64,000 nt of DNA, from positions 6,696,001 through 6,760,000 of the forward strand of contig JALGAS010000002.1 in NCBI GenBank assembly GCA_023078685.1, in the 5' to 3' direction. This document shows, piece by piece, positions 1 to 12,700 of this stretch. The notes below the pieces were generated by a model, which was not told the DNA's origin, made no database searches, and saw only the letters and a program-made list of their open reading frames with translations. This stretch comes from Neopestalotiopsis rosae. Its lineage: Eukaryota > Ascomycota > Sordariomycetes > Amphisphaeriales > Sporocadaceae. Position numbers and translations under genes: made by a program. Numbering within the stretch: position 1 is the first letter of the stretch; every line of letters begins with the position of its first letter.

Positions 1-3000
1 CTTGGTCTGCATAACACGTTTCTCGTACCTGCGTACGCAACCGCGACCCCTCATTCATGTGTTTGATTTTTCCCGCGCAAAATTCCCTAGCATCCATTGC
101 GCAATTTTCCCAATGGACAGCACGTGGTCTCACTCCTCCATTGCTTATCTCGTCCGTTTCCCAACTCCCTGCTGCTACTGAGTAGTATGCGTTCGGCGCG
201 AGGAAAGGAGGACCATGATCGTCCGCGAACTAACCCTGCCTCGATCTATACTAGGTCCAGGGTGGAATACTAGTTACCTGAACGGGATGCCACTCTGTTC
301 TAGTGTACCGTACCGCGAAGTGTAAACCCCGTCTAGGACCTTCGGGGCAGATTTCTTTTGGTCCTCCAGGCAGAAAAAAAGCAAGCAGTAGCATTGGTTA
401 TTGCATGATCTACAAGTCTCATTATTCATTATAGTCAAGCCAGTCAGCATACTAATGTAGATGATAAGGAAGCTGCTTGTATGTATCAGTGCCTCCCTTG
501 TTAACTCTCTGCTCTTTGCGCCTTCGACCTTGTAAATGCCAAGTCTCGTCATTTTGTGGGTAGGCAGTTGTGATTATCGCCTTGTGCGTACTAATGTACA
601 TTTCATAGTTGAAACAATTCAAAATTCCGTACCTACGAGCTTAATTTGAAATGATACGATAGTGCCTGACTGCATTACATTCTGCTTACATGCTTACCCG
701 CCGGCCCCTTCCTTTTCCTGCTTGACAATGTTTGAGAACCTCTGCGGCCCACTGAAAAGAACATTGCTGGCCGCAAAATCTATCATTCCATTATCTAACA
801 ATGACCCCGTCAGCCCGCGATGGAGACCCACGATCTCCACGAGCCTTGCGCGGAGTTTTGTTAGTTTTTCTCTTTTCCATCACGCATCTTGCAAGCTTGT
901 TGAAAAGAGTGGGTGATGTTCAATGGCATGCCGATGCAAGCCTTTCCGAATCCCGTGGTCCACATGGGCTGGCTGCTCCAGACAAACAACCAGCCTGCCA
1001 GAATCATTACAAGTCGTGTCGCAGAGCCTTGTGGGTAATTCTTCCTTACCTCTTACTACCATAGTAGCAGCTAAGTTACGACCTGCTACTTACTATGTAC
1101 AATTACAAGATCAGTCAAACTTCTGCATACCTATGCTGGCCAAACAAGTAGCTGGGTGGCAGGTAGGTAGGGGGCAGGGGGTATCATTCATTCTTGTCCT
1201 GAGTCGTGCTTACATACTTTGCCTCTCTTCCAACATTCAACGGCATTTATCCCGACTAGGCGGCACCTCAAACTTCAGACCCTGAGATTCCTATTTGATT
1301 AGAAGATAAGATAACTTGACCAAGCCCGGCACGTTATCAAGCCTGCTCATGTCGATCAGAGAAGCTTGGGACGAAAAGAACGCCTTCTAGCACGCGACTC
1401 ATTCGAGACCTGGTTTGAGACAAGACAACTTCATCAGATTGGCATCAACTAGCAGCCTAACTCGTCTGGGCTGTTCGTGCCGACCCGGTCCTCCGGTTCT
1501 TGCCCCAGAACGAGCGAACTTACACACACTTGTCTGACCCTTTGGAGCGCGACACAGACCAGATCAGCAGTGTGGCATGTGCAAAGACAGTAATAAAAAA
1601 CACTAGAGAGTCGTCGACCTTTGTTGCTGTTTTGACTGGTTCGAGTAATGTGCAGCGGACGCCCTACAAGGCGCATCCATACTCGCATGTTTAGTATTTG
1701 CGCTGTAGTCTCCAGATAAGGGACCCCAAAGTACAAATGTGCGCCTTGCTTGAAAAGGTACCGACTATGGTCGAGATGCACGTCCGTCCGGGTATTCAAG
1801 CCCGTCAAGGTACTTGGCGTCGTCGTCTATAGTAGCGATATCGCTGCCCCAACGACAAGCTGATCCGTGCTAACAAAGCACAAAAGTAGCCTTGGTGCCA
1901 ACCAATTCGGCTAATGTATACGTGGCTCGGCTATAGGTGGCATTGAGAATTTCTCAGGCCTTGATTGCTCTCCACCGGCCTATTGGACAGTCATATTTCA
2001 ACGCTGTCACGATTCTTAGCAAAGACAAACGCTTAATTACGTACGAATACTCAACGACCAGTCGGGAGAGAGCAAACCTTGAAAGAAAACTTTTTTCTTC
2101 ACTTTCAATCTCGTTCACAAGGACGACGGCATCTTTGTCAATGCCGTCATCTCTCTGACAGCTGACGATTGCTGCTTCCAACACAGGAGGACAAGGTGAA
2201 CCCTCTTGTTTTGAGAGATTTTGCGCATTTCCGCGGACTGCCAAACTGCCCTCCCAAACCAATCTTTCCACCAGTCTCTTCTTTTTCCCCGTGGTGACCC
2301 TGCCAATTCTTCCCTGGTGGATGGCAACGCTTGTTGCATTGGATTGGGGTAACCTAGGTAGTCGCCCTAGCTAGATTTTAGAAGAGGCGTGCCCCTCCCC
2401 CGGACAAAAAGACATAGGGCACACATGTACCCTGCCTGCAGCAAGCCATATTGCTGCGCCAGAATACAGTCCAGTATGAAGCACCCAAGTGCGACTCGTA
2501 ATCTTTCAACAAGCAGGTTGGTGCCTCTACCTCGAGCGCATGTCGCATACCCATCATCCGAGATAACGGCGCCTCCTGCTTGGAAGACCAGTAATCAATC
2601 ACTCAGTAGTGCTGCTACGGTAAGCCACCTCATCAAAAAAAATGTCCGCTCGCGTACATAGTAACATGCCATCCACCACATGCAATTTACCTCCAATGCA
2701 TCCTGGCGGTCCGTACCACCGCCGATTCGCGGGGTACCCCGCGATCTTTCCAAACAAGGGCGCTGCGAGCTTAAATCGAAAAGATACGGTAAGTTGTGTG
2801 AGAGAGAAAAGAGAGACCTCGTGTCTGGCTCCCTTGACTCTTGCTCCACTATGTAATCCATAAACCAATTTGCGCAACCAACAAGATGAAAACTTCCCCA
2901 AGACTCCAAAACCTTCCCAAAGCAATTTTGATGAGCTTTGTTCGGGAGTCGGCGACAAGAGCAGGCGGCTGTTTTCTGATTGGTAACATTAATCGATATG

Positions 3001-3393
3001 TGTCTGGTCTATTATCATTTATTTACGCCATAATGTCCTAATTGTCCCCCCTGCCCCGTTCCGAGGAGTGTTCCGAAGCGCTGGGCTTGGTGCTACTGGC
3101 TTCCTAGTACAGATCACTACAGATGGTACCCTACCTAGCTAAACCCAGTTCAGCTATGCTTATTTCGAATTGCGGTCATGAATGCGATTCCGTTTTTTTC
3201 ATGATTTCCATTCCGTCAAGGACGATAAGGGTCTAGCAAGCCTTCCTTTGACCTAGCTGAAAAAAGAAAATGGACCAAAAAAAAAAAAGAGGACATTGTT
3301 GGATATATACCCGCACACAAACTCCAAGTGTGATCACGATCGCGTCTTGAAAGGAAAAAATAAGAGCACACACACGTCCGATGTCGGTCGGTG
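1..3393. other. No gene recognised (left end)
   Basis: Only short ORFs occur here, on both strands and without recognisable motifs, splice structure or convincing start context. The last part lies downstream of the C6 factor that ends at 3394 and would include its 3' UTR. An A-rich run lies near 3277-3289. I see nothing else to annotate. Confidence 0.6.
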
Positions 3394-6279
3394 CTACCGT
3401 AGGCCCAGTGAGGTTGTCCCCGTGACACTGTTTCTCGTGAGGAAATCTAAATCGTCCAAGGGGTTCCTGTCCAGCCAAGACTGATCTTGTGTGTTACTGA
3501 GGGGCTGAGAGACGTCGGGCATGTCAAAGTTGTGATTGTTGTTGTCTGTATTATTGGGGCTTGCAAAGGCGTCGATTTGCGTCTGTGAGCAAAAGGGTTA
3601 GATGAGACGTTGTGAACACGGAAATACAAGCAGAGGTTCTATAAGAAGATGAAAAAACTTACCCAGTCGTAACCATCAGGACCAAACATCCAAGGCACCT
3701 GCTCAGTTGAGGTAGAGTCTCCGCCAAAAGGTAGACCTGGCGCGGAAAGATTGAAAAAGGATGCCGAATCAAACATTTCGCTGTCTGGGGCCCCTCCTCC
3801 TCCGCCTCCCTCGGCGTTGACCAGGTTCGTCGTCGGCCCCGTGAAGCCATTACCCACTACAGCGTCTGCATCTTCTGCGCCGATCGCGAGCCCTGCCATC
3901 ATGTCGGGCCTCTCAAAGTACTGCATAGCTGGCTGAGGAACGTCGGGGGAGACAATGGCGCTGCTGCTGTGGGACGTTCCCTTGCCCATACGTCCCTCGA
4001 TCCTGCGCGTCACGGCGCCAATGAGGTCGGCTGCCTTTCTGCACTCGGCCGATCTGCTCGACGTCTGCTGCCAGATGAACAGGGATCGCCTCAGCAGCGT
4101 CAGGAGTTCTTCTCGGGTCGGCTTTGGCGTGCCTTTGGGCAGCCAATCGTTGCTACTGTTGCTGGCGTCGTCGGCAGCAGCGTCATAGTGCTCGCTCTGG
4201 ATGATGAGGGCAATAATCATGTCGGCGAGGAGGAAATCGTTCATGGCTAGAGATGCGATGAACCAGCCGTTGGGGCTGAGCATGCCGCCCGGCCGGCAGG
4301 CCTCGTACAGGGTCTTCTGGCACCTCAGCAGCTCGAGGGCACCCTCGAGGCAGGCCCGGCGCGAGTAGCCGTGCTCCGGCCGAGGCACGGCGTCGGTGAG
4401 ATAGCGCCGGTGCAGCACGCAGCGGCTCTTTTGGTACAGCGACGCCAGCCCGTACCGCTGAATCACCTGCATGGGCGGGTCCGTGACACTCTCGGCCAGC
4501 GACTTGACCTTCATGAAGCCGGGCACGCGCGCGTACGTGCGCTCGAGCGTCGCGTCCAGCGCCATGACCTCGGCGTACGTCGGCACCTTGAGCGAGTGCG
4601 CCTGCCGGGCCACGTGTCCAAACACGCGGCAAAGTGCCGCCTTGTTGATGGGGTAGCAGAGCGGCGTGTAGTCTCCCTCGGGCCGCACCGGTGGCATCAC
4701 CTTGGTGCTCGGATCAAAATCGGCATCGATCAGGTTGCGCGGGAGGTCCGTGTCGCTCTCAATACCATGAATCATGGCAGGCAGGCCAAGGTGGAAGGCA
4801 ACGAGCAAGTCGATTTGTATCGCAAGATTCCAGCACCGCCGGCGCATCTCACCATCATACGGTGAGACATTGGGCAGCTTGTCTGGGTCTCGGTGAAGGC
4901 CCATCTTGAGCATGAGTCGGATCAGCGTCGCACAGAGCAGATAGCAGTTGAGCTGCGACTGCGGCGCCGTTACGAACTCGGCCTCGACATAGAGCATCAT
5001 GGCTTGGACGGTCCACTGATTTGGGTGAGAGTATTTCCCCAGAGTCAGCGCCGTTCCGGCCGCGCCGCGGTACAAGGCGAACCTGTCCATGGCGGGAAGT
5101 GGCGAGTCGCCTTCTAATTCATGTGGTGTCTGGAATATCGAGAAGAAGACGCCTAGACCGAGGACCATGAATAGGATTCCAACCCAATGTAGCGAGGCTG
5201 TAGATGGGTCTTGCCAGAACTCATTGTATTCCTTGCTGAATGTAGGCCTGTGCAGAATATCTAGTTCATAAATTAGTTATACCGCTTTCAAATCAACTGG
5301 AACGTTGCTCTTGTCAATGAAGGAGAGAATACCCACGTTGTGAAGGGCTATTTGAACTGAAGTATCTCATCAAAAGTCGATCTGCCACAGTCTTGTCCGG
5401 CAGCAGAGAAAGTAACTCTTCTCTGTTCCTCGGGCCGTTTTGCGAAATCAACAATAATTCGGGTGACTGTCCCGTCTCATAGGGATCATCAGAAGTCCCG
5501 TCGACCTCCTCGTCTTCAGGATACTCAAAATAGTTCTTGAGCTCATCGATCTGTCCATAGTAGTCAGTCACGGTGAAGATCCTGGGTCTCGACTTGCCCT
5601 CATCGAACATGTCGAATCTAGAGCAGCCAAACAACTATCACATTTACCCAACACTTACATCTTGAAGCATGGCGGCAAAATGTGTGCCACCAATATAACT
5701 CGTCGCGCCCAGATCTCCGCGAACAACCTGTCCACCGGCATCCACACCATTGTTGCGAGCCAACGACAAAGCGCACGATCCAACACCAGCCAGGCGCCCC
5801 TGTCTTGACTCTCCACTCTCTTCATCTTCGTCCTGCTTGGCTGGCATGACCGCAGGCTGTCCTCCTCCCAGGCCTAATGCTTCGGCCGCCTCGGCCGCCC
5901 TTCCCGCATTCGGCACCCCGTTCTCGTCCAGCATACCCCGGACCATGCCCTCGAGCCGCCGGAGCCGCGCCGCCATGGTCTTGGCGGGCTTCTGCGGCTT
6001 CTGCGGCCGCGGCGCGTACCGGCACGTGTCGGCGCGGCCCTTTTTGAGGCACTGTGAGCACGGATCCTGGCGGTCGCATTTCAGCTTGGAGGCCCGGCAG
6101 GCGCCGCAGGACAGGAGGACCCGGGTGCGCTTGGGCGGCGCAGCAGCAGCAGCAGCAGCAGCAGCAGCCCCATTCGTCGTCGTCGTGGTGCCGGCGCCAG
6201 CACCGAGAGCGGTAGCTGATGGAGGCGTCGTCGACGACAGGCGCTGGTCCGAAGATGGTGTTGTGCTTGGATCCGACAT
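3394..6279 (-). CDS. Zn2Cys6 transcription factor (TF1)
   Basis: Predicted nuclear C6 transcription factor of 873 aa from four exons: 6279-5659, 5550-5337, 5260-3663 and 3582-3394. The N-terminus has a poly-Ala tract (about residues 38-47), then a complete binuclear zinc cluster C58-x2-C61-x6-C68-x5-C74-x2-C77-x8-C86. A Fungal_trans-type middle homology region follows (about residues 280-560), including the typical segment MGLHRDPDKL. A Gly-rich stretch and an Asn/Asp-rich acidic tail could be activating. Intron 1 (5658-5551) is placed so that HFAAMLQD joins IDELKNYFEY, in phase, with a good branch site and CAG acceptor. Intron 2 (5336-5261) joins phase 1 to AT ATT CTG, giving HILHRPTF, the usual motif at this point in the family. 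Intron 3 (3662-3583) opens a last exon of 63 codons. Target genes are unknown; it lies alone, tail-to-head with the next C6 gene. Family assignment is firm and exon borders are good. Confidence 0.88.
6141..6168. repeat. AGC/GCT trinucleotide tract (poly-Ala)
   Basis: A near-pure trinucleotide run of about nine units inside exon 1 of TF1. On the coding (minus) strand it reads GCT and encodes the poly-alanine tract just before the zinc cluster. Such tracts are slippage-prone. Confidence 0.9.
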
Positions 6280-7484
6280 GCTTTCCTTCTCTCCCCTTAT
6301 TGTCCACCTTTCTGTTTCGAGGCCGAAATATGGGTGACTGAGGGCAGACGGGCTGTCCCCTCACAAGTATGGCAAAAATAAGGATGATTCGAGAGCAAAG
6401 GGCCAAACGTGGTTCAGAGTGATTCCATATGATGGCGTATTATCTTGGATATCAACACACCCTCCAAAGTCCAATGTTGCGGTTCCCTTGTTTGGATGAC
6501 AAATGAGCCAGGTGCCGATACACTGCTCTACCTTCAAAGGTACTACTACTACGATCGCAGCGACCGATGAGGGGTCCCGCCTTCAGGTTACTCTGTACAC
6601 CGTAAGCAAGTTGCTGAGCTATGCAGAGCGAGCGCTCTCACTCTGTTGTTTCGGGTATGGTGACAAATACTGCTTTAGCGTTGTCTTGATGCTTTTCCCA
6701 TCTATTCGTATTCATCGACTGAGGAAAGTCGTGTTATCTGACCAGCAGAAGAGTGACATTCAATCCCACAGGGAGAGGCTAGGCATGTAAGCTCGATCCT
6801 TCCTAATGGAGTGCGTAGTTAAAGGATCCCATAGTGCCAAAGCCACACACATACTATGTCTTCGCACTATGTCTTGGAATGTGTGTCTCTCTCTCTTTGG
6901 ACATCTCATACTTGTTTCTTTCTCTGCTTGCCGATTCCTCTACTCGGCTCGTGTAGCCATGGCGGAGTTGATCTGATGGAGAATATAACATGTTTGACAT
7001 GCAGCTTCATAGCCTTTATACTCTGCGAATCTTGTCTGGGGGCCACTTCACAAAGTGCTCGACTACACGCCCTTCCAAGGTATGGAGTGTCTGTAATGAG
7101 ATAATAATTCATCGTGCATTGTATAACTCGATATTCGAGGTTATTTTGAAATTATGGATTCTACCTTGCTGCAGGATTGTAAAATACCTGGCAGGCTTTT
7201 CATGTCGGAGTTTATTTCATTGCCATAGTGGCGGCTTGTCCAGAGCCGCTATAGGTTTTGTGTTCACCTCATCTATCCATCAAAGACACACTACATGCTA
7301 TCCCCCCTTGTCGACTATGATATCCTCTTCCTTGTCACATGCAATAAAAAATTGGTCCTGCCGTTCGGGTATATTTGAATGGAAGAGTGAGCCCACCGGG
7401 GGCAGCCGAGAGAGCATTAGTCTGGCTGATGGCAACGACTCGCGACCAGCACCTGAAGTCGTTGAGGTGTGATTTGGTCATGTG
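6280..7484. other. Intergenic between two C6 factors
   Basis: About 1.2 kb containing the upstream region of TF1 and the downstream region of the next C6 gene. No coding region is supported. No operator-like repeat is obvious. Confidence 0.6.
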
Positions 7485-9778
7485 TTACCACACGAATTGA
7501 GTGACACGAGTCTTGAAATCCTGCATGCCCGGCGTCAAGTCTCGGGAGCCGCACTTCAGGGTGGCCGTGCGCGAACGAAGATCAAAGTCGACGGCCCGAA
7601 CCATGACACGCTTCTCTTCCGGTATTGTTCTGCTTCGGTTTACGCTTCCATTAGTCGCAATGCTTTCCCGTCGTCCGATGCTATAGCTGCGAGCGTTGCC
7701 TCCTGGACCCAGGGGCCTGTCACTTTCAAAGTCCGTGTATCCACTGGTTGGAGAACCGTTGGATATAGATCCAATGGACCGGGCTCCTGGGCTTCCTGCC
7801 GAGAATGGTCCGGTTGAGCTGGTCGACGGCCGTGGAGAATCGCCTGGTGGTGTCATTCCTTCCTCTTCAATGGCCATGATCCACATGCCGATGCGAGCAA
7901 TGAGTTCGCTATCCCACATTCCCTCGCGCCGGGCACTGCTCATGAGCAACTGAATCGCCTGTCTCCGAATGGTTGAATCTCTGCACTTTGTTGCCACCAG
8001 ATACAGAGGAGGCACAATTCCTAGATCAGCGCTAAAGCTGGGTTTAATGTGCTTTGCGGTCCATTCTCCTCCCCCAAATATGTCAGGATGTCCGGACTGG
8101 TGCTGGCAAAATTGAGGATTGGGGCACCTCTTCGCCATGGCTTCCCTTTCCTCGTCTCCCACCACTTCTTCAGCGAGGCTCACAATCTTCTTGAAGTGTG
8201 GCAAGAACATATCGAACGAAGATTCGTTGTCACTAAAAGTCATCAAGAAGAGTATCTGGCCCATGATTTGAAACATTTTCAGCACAGATATGGCAGCTTT
8301 TTCCTGGCTGCTCTTTCCGGGGGCGTTCCTTGAGTTGAGTATTGGTTCAAAAGCATTGTCCCACGAGGCTATTTCGTTCTTGAATCCTACGCCAAATTGT
8401 TGCAATTGCCTTGGCAGGACACCCATGGGACTGGTGCTGCTCGTATATTGGAACATGGTTTCGGTAAATCTCAGCATCTTTTCGCACAATGCGTCCCAGG
8501 CGAGTCGAGCCTCGACAAGTGACGAGAAGCACTCGGGTATAGGGGACTGCAACGTCGATACTGGAGATCCTCCTTCAGATGTCGGTGAAGTGGGGTCGGT
8601 GTTTTGCGGTGTGAGTCGGATTACGAAAGGTTGCGGGAAGTGAAACGCCATGTCGTACGACTTGGCTTGGATAGCAAGGCGCGTAAACATTTGAATGAGA
8701 TCCTGCTCGACTGGCTCTTCGGGCCTTGGCAAGAATGCCCTGCGGCGCTCAGCTCGCAGTTGTTCCAGCAGTCCCAGGCCTGTCTGGATCTGTCTTATGG
8801 CCTGTTTGTGATCTCCGATGAACGAATCGAAACAAGCCAAGAGCACAGTAGCCATGAGACTCGTCCTCTGTGTAGAAGAATCAGTTGACGTCTGATTTCG
8901 AATGGCTTTCAAAGCCGAGTCGTAATTGCGGAAGGCAACCTCCCAGTGGAGCCGGGCATGGTCTACCGGGTCAAAGTTGTCCGAGGGGGAGCCCGGAGGA
9001 GATTCGGTCATCTTCTCAAGAGTCTTGTAAAGAGCACCCAGTGCGACGACCGAGTGGCGGATAGCCTCTTCCGAGTGGCACTCTCGCAGCACACTACATG
9101 TCCAGAACGAGGAGTCGAAAAAGCCCGAGAGCTCGCCAGCCGTGCGCTCCCGAAATAATTGGAAGTACAAGCCATCCTGTGGATTGAAGGGCAAATTGAC
9201 ACTAGGGCGATGAACCATCAAAGAAGAGGTAAAAGTACTTTCGGGGTGGTTGACGGGAGTGAGCGGGGGCGTGATGCGCTGTTGTGGTGGTGAGACTGCC
9301 CGTTTTGGCTTCGTTGCGATGGCTATAGTCGGGCGCCGAGGTGCGATGGTACTAGTAGCAGCTACCGGGGCAGATGCGATGACGGCGACGTTACTAGTGA
9401 CTGGCCGCGGCGCAATCGCGACCTCCTCGAAAATCCTAGGCCTCGGTGGTGGTGGATAGCCCTTGCATTCCTTCTTTGATCGAACGCATTGAGTGCAAGC
9501 CGGCCGCTTCTCGTCGCACTTGATTCTTCGCTGCCTGGACGTGTGTGTCAGAGCTTAGTATATCAGAGATACTTTGATTCGGGGGTGCATTGGCAACTCA
9601 AAAGTATGAAATTAAGGTAATTTTTTGGGTTCTGGCGCACGTACTTGCAATTGTTACAGCCAGTCTTGACTTTTGGCTTGCTAGTCCTGGGCCTCCTCTG
9701 CCTTTGCGCTGCCGCATCACCCGAGGGGTCGGTCTGAACCGGCTCAGGGCGATGATTCCTGTTGTCGTCGCCAGTCAT
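7485..9778 (-). CDS. Zn2Cys6 transcription factor (TF2)
   Basis: Predicted 727-aa nuclear C6 factor from two exons, 9778-9645 and 9534-7485. The 110-nt intron splits the zinc cluster: exon 1 ends in the codon of the Lys after CNNC, and exon 2 continues QRRIKCDEKRPACTQC. The cluster is C41-x2-C44-x6-C51-x6-C58-x2-C61-x6-C68, followed by GYPPPPRPR. A Pro/Ala/Thr-rich linker leads to a segment at about residue 155 on (GLYFQLFRERTAGELSGFF) typical of the fungal C6 family that resembles the Fungal_trans_2 (DUF3468) group. The C-terminal third has a Ser/Pro/Gly-rich disordered stretch. Without the splice the N-terminal zinc cluster would be lost; with it the frame is continuous. The upstream region carries long pyrimidine tracts on the coding strand (10220-10270), suggesting a long 5' UTR. 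Regulon unknown. Confidence 0.88.
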
Positions 9779-12700
9779 GATGTGTGATCAAAAAATCGGT
9801 AGTTCGGTTTTTGAATGGCGACCATAGCCCAAATGTAGTACTATTTCGAGGCGCGAGAATAAAAAGCTAAACCTGTGAATGCTGAAGCTTTGTTATTTCT
9901 GACCTTCTCTTTTCCTTTTGTTCTCGACACAGCGCTTCCTCTGTGGCAGGCTGGTACCTGTCTGAGTAAATGTAGATATGTGGGCTGGCTGGCAAATACG
10001 TAGACAGACAATAGTGGTGTTGGTGGTGGCGGGGAAAGGACAGTCTTAGCGATGTTGAGAATGCCTGCCCTCACTCAACGCAAGTATATCGGGAAACAGA
10101 AAGCAGCCAGCGACTTTTTTTTTTTCGTGGGCATGCGCAGCAAGGAGAACGTGTATATTTCAAGGTCGCGTACGTATGCTCACCCCTCCCAAAAGCAAAA
10201 CCGTAAGTACGTAGTATAATCGCCAGCGAGGATAGAGAGGAGGAGGAGAGAGAGTGAGTGAAGAAAAGAAATAAGTGGCAATGAATGCAGGCAGTGGGCG
10301 CGAGGCTCGTGATAATGTCCGTTGTAGCGCAGGACCGGAGCTTCAAGAGTGGGAACTGTCTAGTGGCACGGGTTATCTGCAGAAGTTGGGGGCTTAGACT
10401 TGGGAGGGACGGCCTGGGTATAAGTCGTTTTTCTCCCCTGCGCTGCCTCCTCAGGGCCCCTCCCCAGTGCCCATCAACTGGGCCAGGGTCTGGCTGGCTG
10501 GGCTGGCTTGGTCTTGGGTCTTGGATGCAAGTTGGAGATGGGCGCTCGCTGGTGCTGGCACCTGGGGATCCTTTTTGGATGGGTATGTACATGATGTCTG
10601 CCCGGTACGTACTTGATTACATTACCTTTACACATGCACTGCATTTGCGCATTACACAAAAAGAGACCCTCTCTCTCCTTCTCTCTTGCTGGCCTACTGC
10701 TGCTGCTGCTGTTTCGCGCCAGTCTGCATAGTACTCGCCGTCTTTTCATATCTACATAGGTACATACATGCAGGCGGTTGTAGTTTTAAGCATGTATGCA
10801 TGCATTCCGCACCGCGGTTGGTTGGTAGACGGACACTTATCTTACGTATATCAACTGTAATAATAAAACAGGCCGATGGGATATTCACTGCAACTCATGT
10901 TGCACAACAGGTACCTGTTGTTGTCTGTCTATCTTGCCGACCGCTAGGTGGCCTACCATTTGTACCTACACGCAGATGGGCCTTGGCAGGTTGATGCCGA
11001 TCTGCATCTGTTGAGATCATTTACTGATCGTTGTTGGCTTGCCTGCCGTCGTACAGTGCGCAGTGGCATGCTCGGTGCAGAGATGACCGCGAACAAGAGT
11101 GGTGTACTTTCTGAATTCCAAGTTTGCTTGACCACATCTCTTCCTGCGGCTTGGAAACAAATTGTACGATACATGCGGAGACCATGTGTAGAAGGTGACT
11201 CAATCAGTGCAGACAATCAAGAGATGCCTGACTCTACATTGACAATATGGGCAGCATAAATCAAGTTGTTCCGAAATCCACATATTCCAATACCTCACGA
11301 TGGATGCATTTACCATGGTATTCCCGAGCCAGGCACACTCATTACCTAGACCGGCGAAAGGGTCTTTATTAGGAGAAATAACTAGTATTACCAAGCTGCT
11401 CACAGAATTCTACTGGACTCAGTCTTCTGTCGAGACATGCCACTCCAATTAAACAAGTCGACTGAGACATGCCTTCGGGAAAGAGCATTTCATCGCGGAT
11501 GGAAAGGATAGATTTCACGGCCATACCCTTTTGGTGACGTTTAAGCGTCTTGGCTTGACAGCGGCTAGCTGAAAAAAAATACAATACCCCATGCCTTGCC
11601 AGGGCAAGCAGGGGTCTACCCTTATTAGACTTGTGCCCTTTATTTTCTTCCAAAATTTTCATTAATTGTTGAATAGAGGAGGGGAGAGAAACACCAGCGA
11701 GAGAAAAGAGTATAATGGCCGGATGGAGGCGCTGCCGCCAGTGGGAAAAGTGAACCGGCAGGCTCAGGGCCAGCACAATTGTGTCCACACCACCAAACTT
11801 GTACCTGCCGGACGGAAGCCACCTGGCGTGTAACTTCTCCTTGGCTTCACGAATCGTTGCACGCGCCGAGTCACGGCAGTAATATTTGTCACCAGGAGTA
11901 ACGGATGAGGTGACTGATTGATTTAATATGAATTATTGAACAGTGCTGGGCGATTGACAAATTTACTGCCTGATTGACTCCTTGGCCACGTAGACCGTGG
12001 CACTGCAAAAGAGACATTCTGTTTACTCAATATTTACCATGTACGCACTTCATGTTACTTTCCAATTATTCAATACATACATGATCTAGTGTGCGTACCT
12101 ATGCTATCAGCACAACACAACGACCCTCGTAATAAATCAATAATATTTCGATTGGCATTACCTTGATGTAAAGTACCTTTCTGTTGCGACTGTGCGGCAG
12201 ATTGATGTTCAACCCGTTCCTACATGTAGGTGCTCCGCAGAACCCCTACTGTACTCTGTACGTCCATTCTTTCGTGCTCGGGGCTTGTGTGTAAATACTA
12301 GGGGTCACAATTTAGAGTTCAACTGGACCAAAAGTAGTTACTACATAGTACGGAGCACTATGATAGGTAGTGCACGTTAACGTATTCAACTAGCGGATCG
12401 AACCGTCTGCCACGCCGCAACTTCCTAAGAAGTGCTAGCTCACAGTTGCCACTGCCTCTATTCCCCTCAAGTGCTCGGAATCTACTGCTACAGGCTACAG
12501 GCTACAGGCACAACAGGGAGCCGGCTTGGTTGGTAGGTAGGAACCCCAAACTCTGAGCAAGCAGCAGGGCAGTCGCGTCTTGCGATCATTGACAGTCATC
12601 GCTCTGTTCTGCGGATTGACTTGGTCAACGCTATCCATATCAATGGAGGGCAGTGATGCATTCCATGAATTCTCGAATGATTCAGATCCTTGTCAGAACG

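Noticed and set aside
4183..4865. Arg/Ala-rich ORFs inside TF1
   Set aside because: Alternative frames of a GC-rich exon without recognisable motifs.
5618..5658. Short introns of 24, 30 or 41 nt in TF1
   Set aside because: They are too short or out of phase; a 108-nt intron (5551-5658) with a branch site restores the conserved join.
12394..12420. T-arm-like GGTTCGATC on the minus strand
   Set aside because: No acceptor stem, D arm or anticodon arm can be folded around it.
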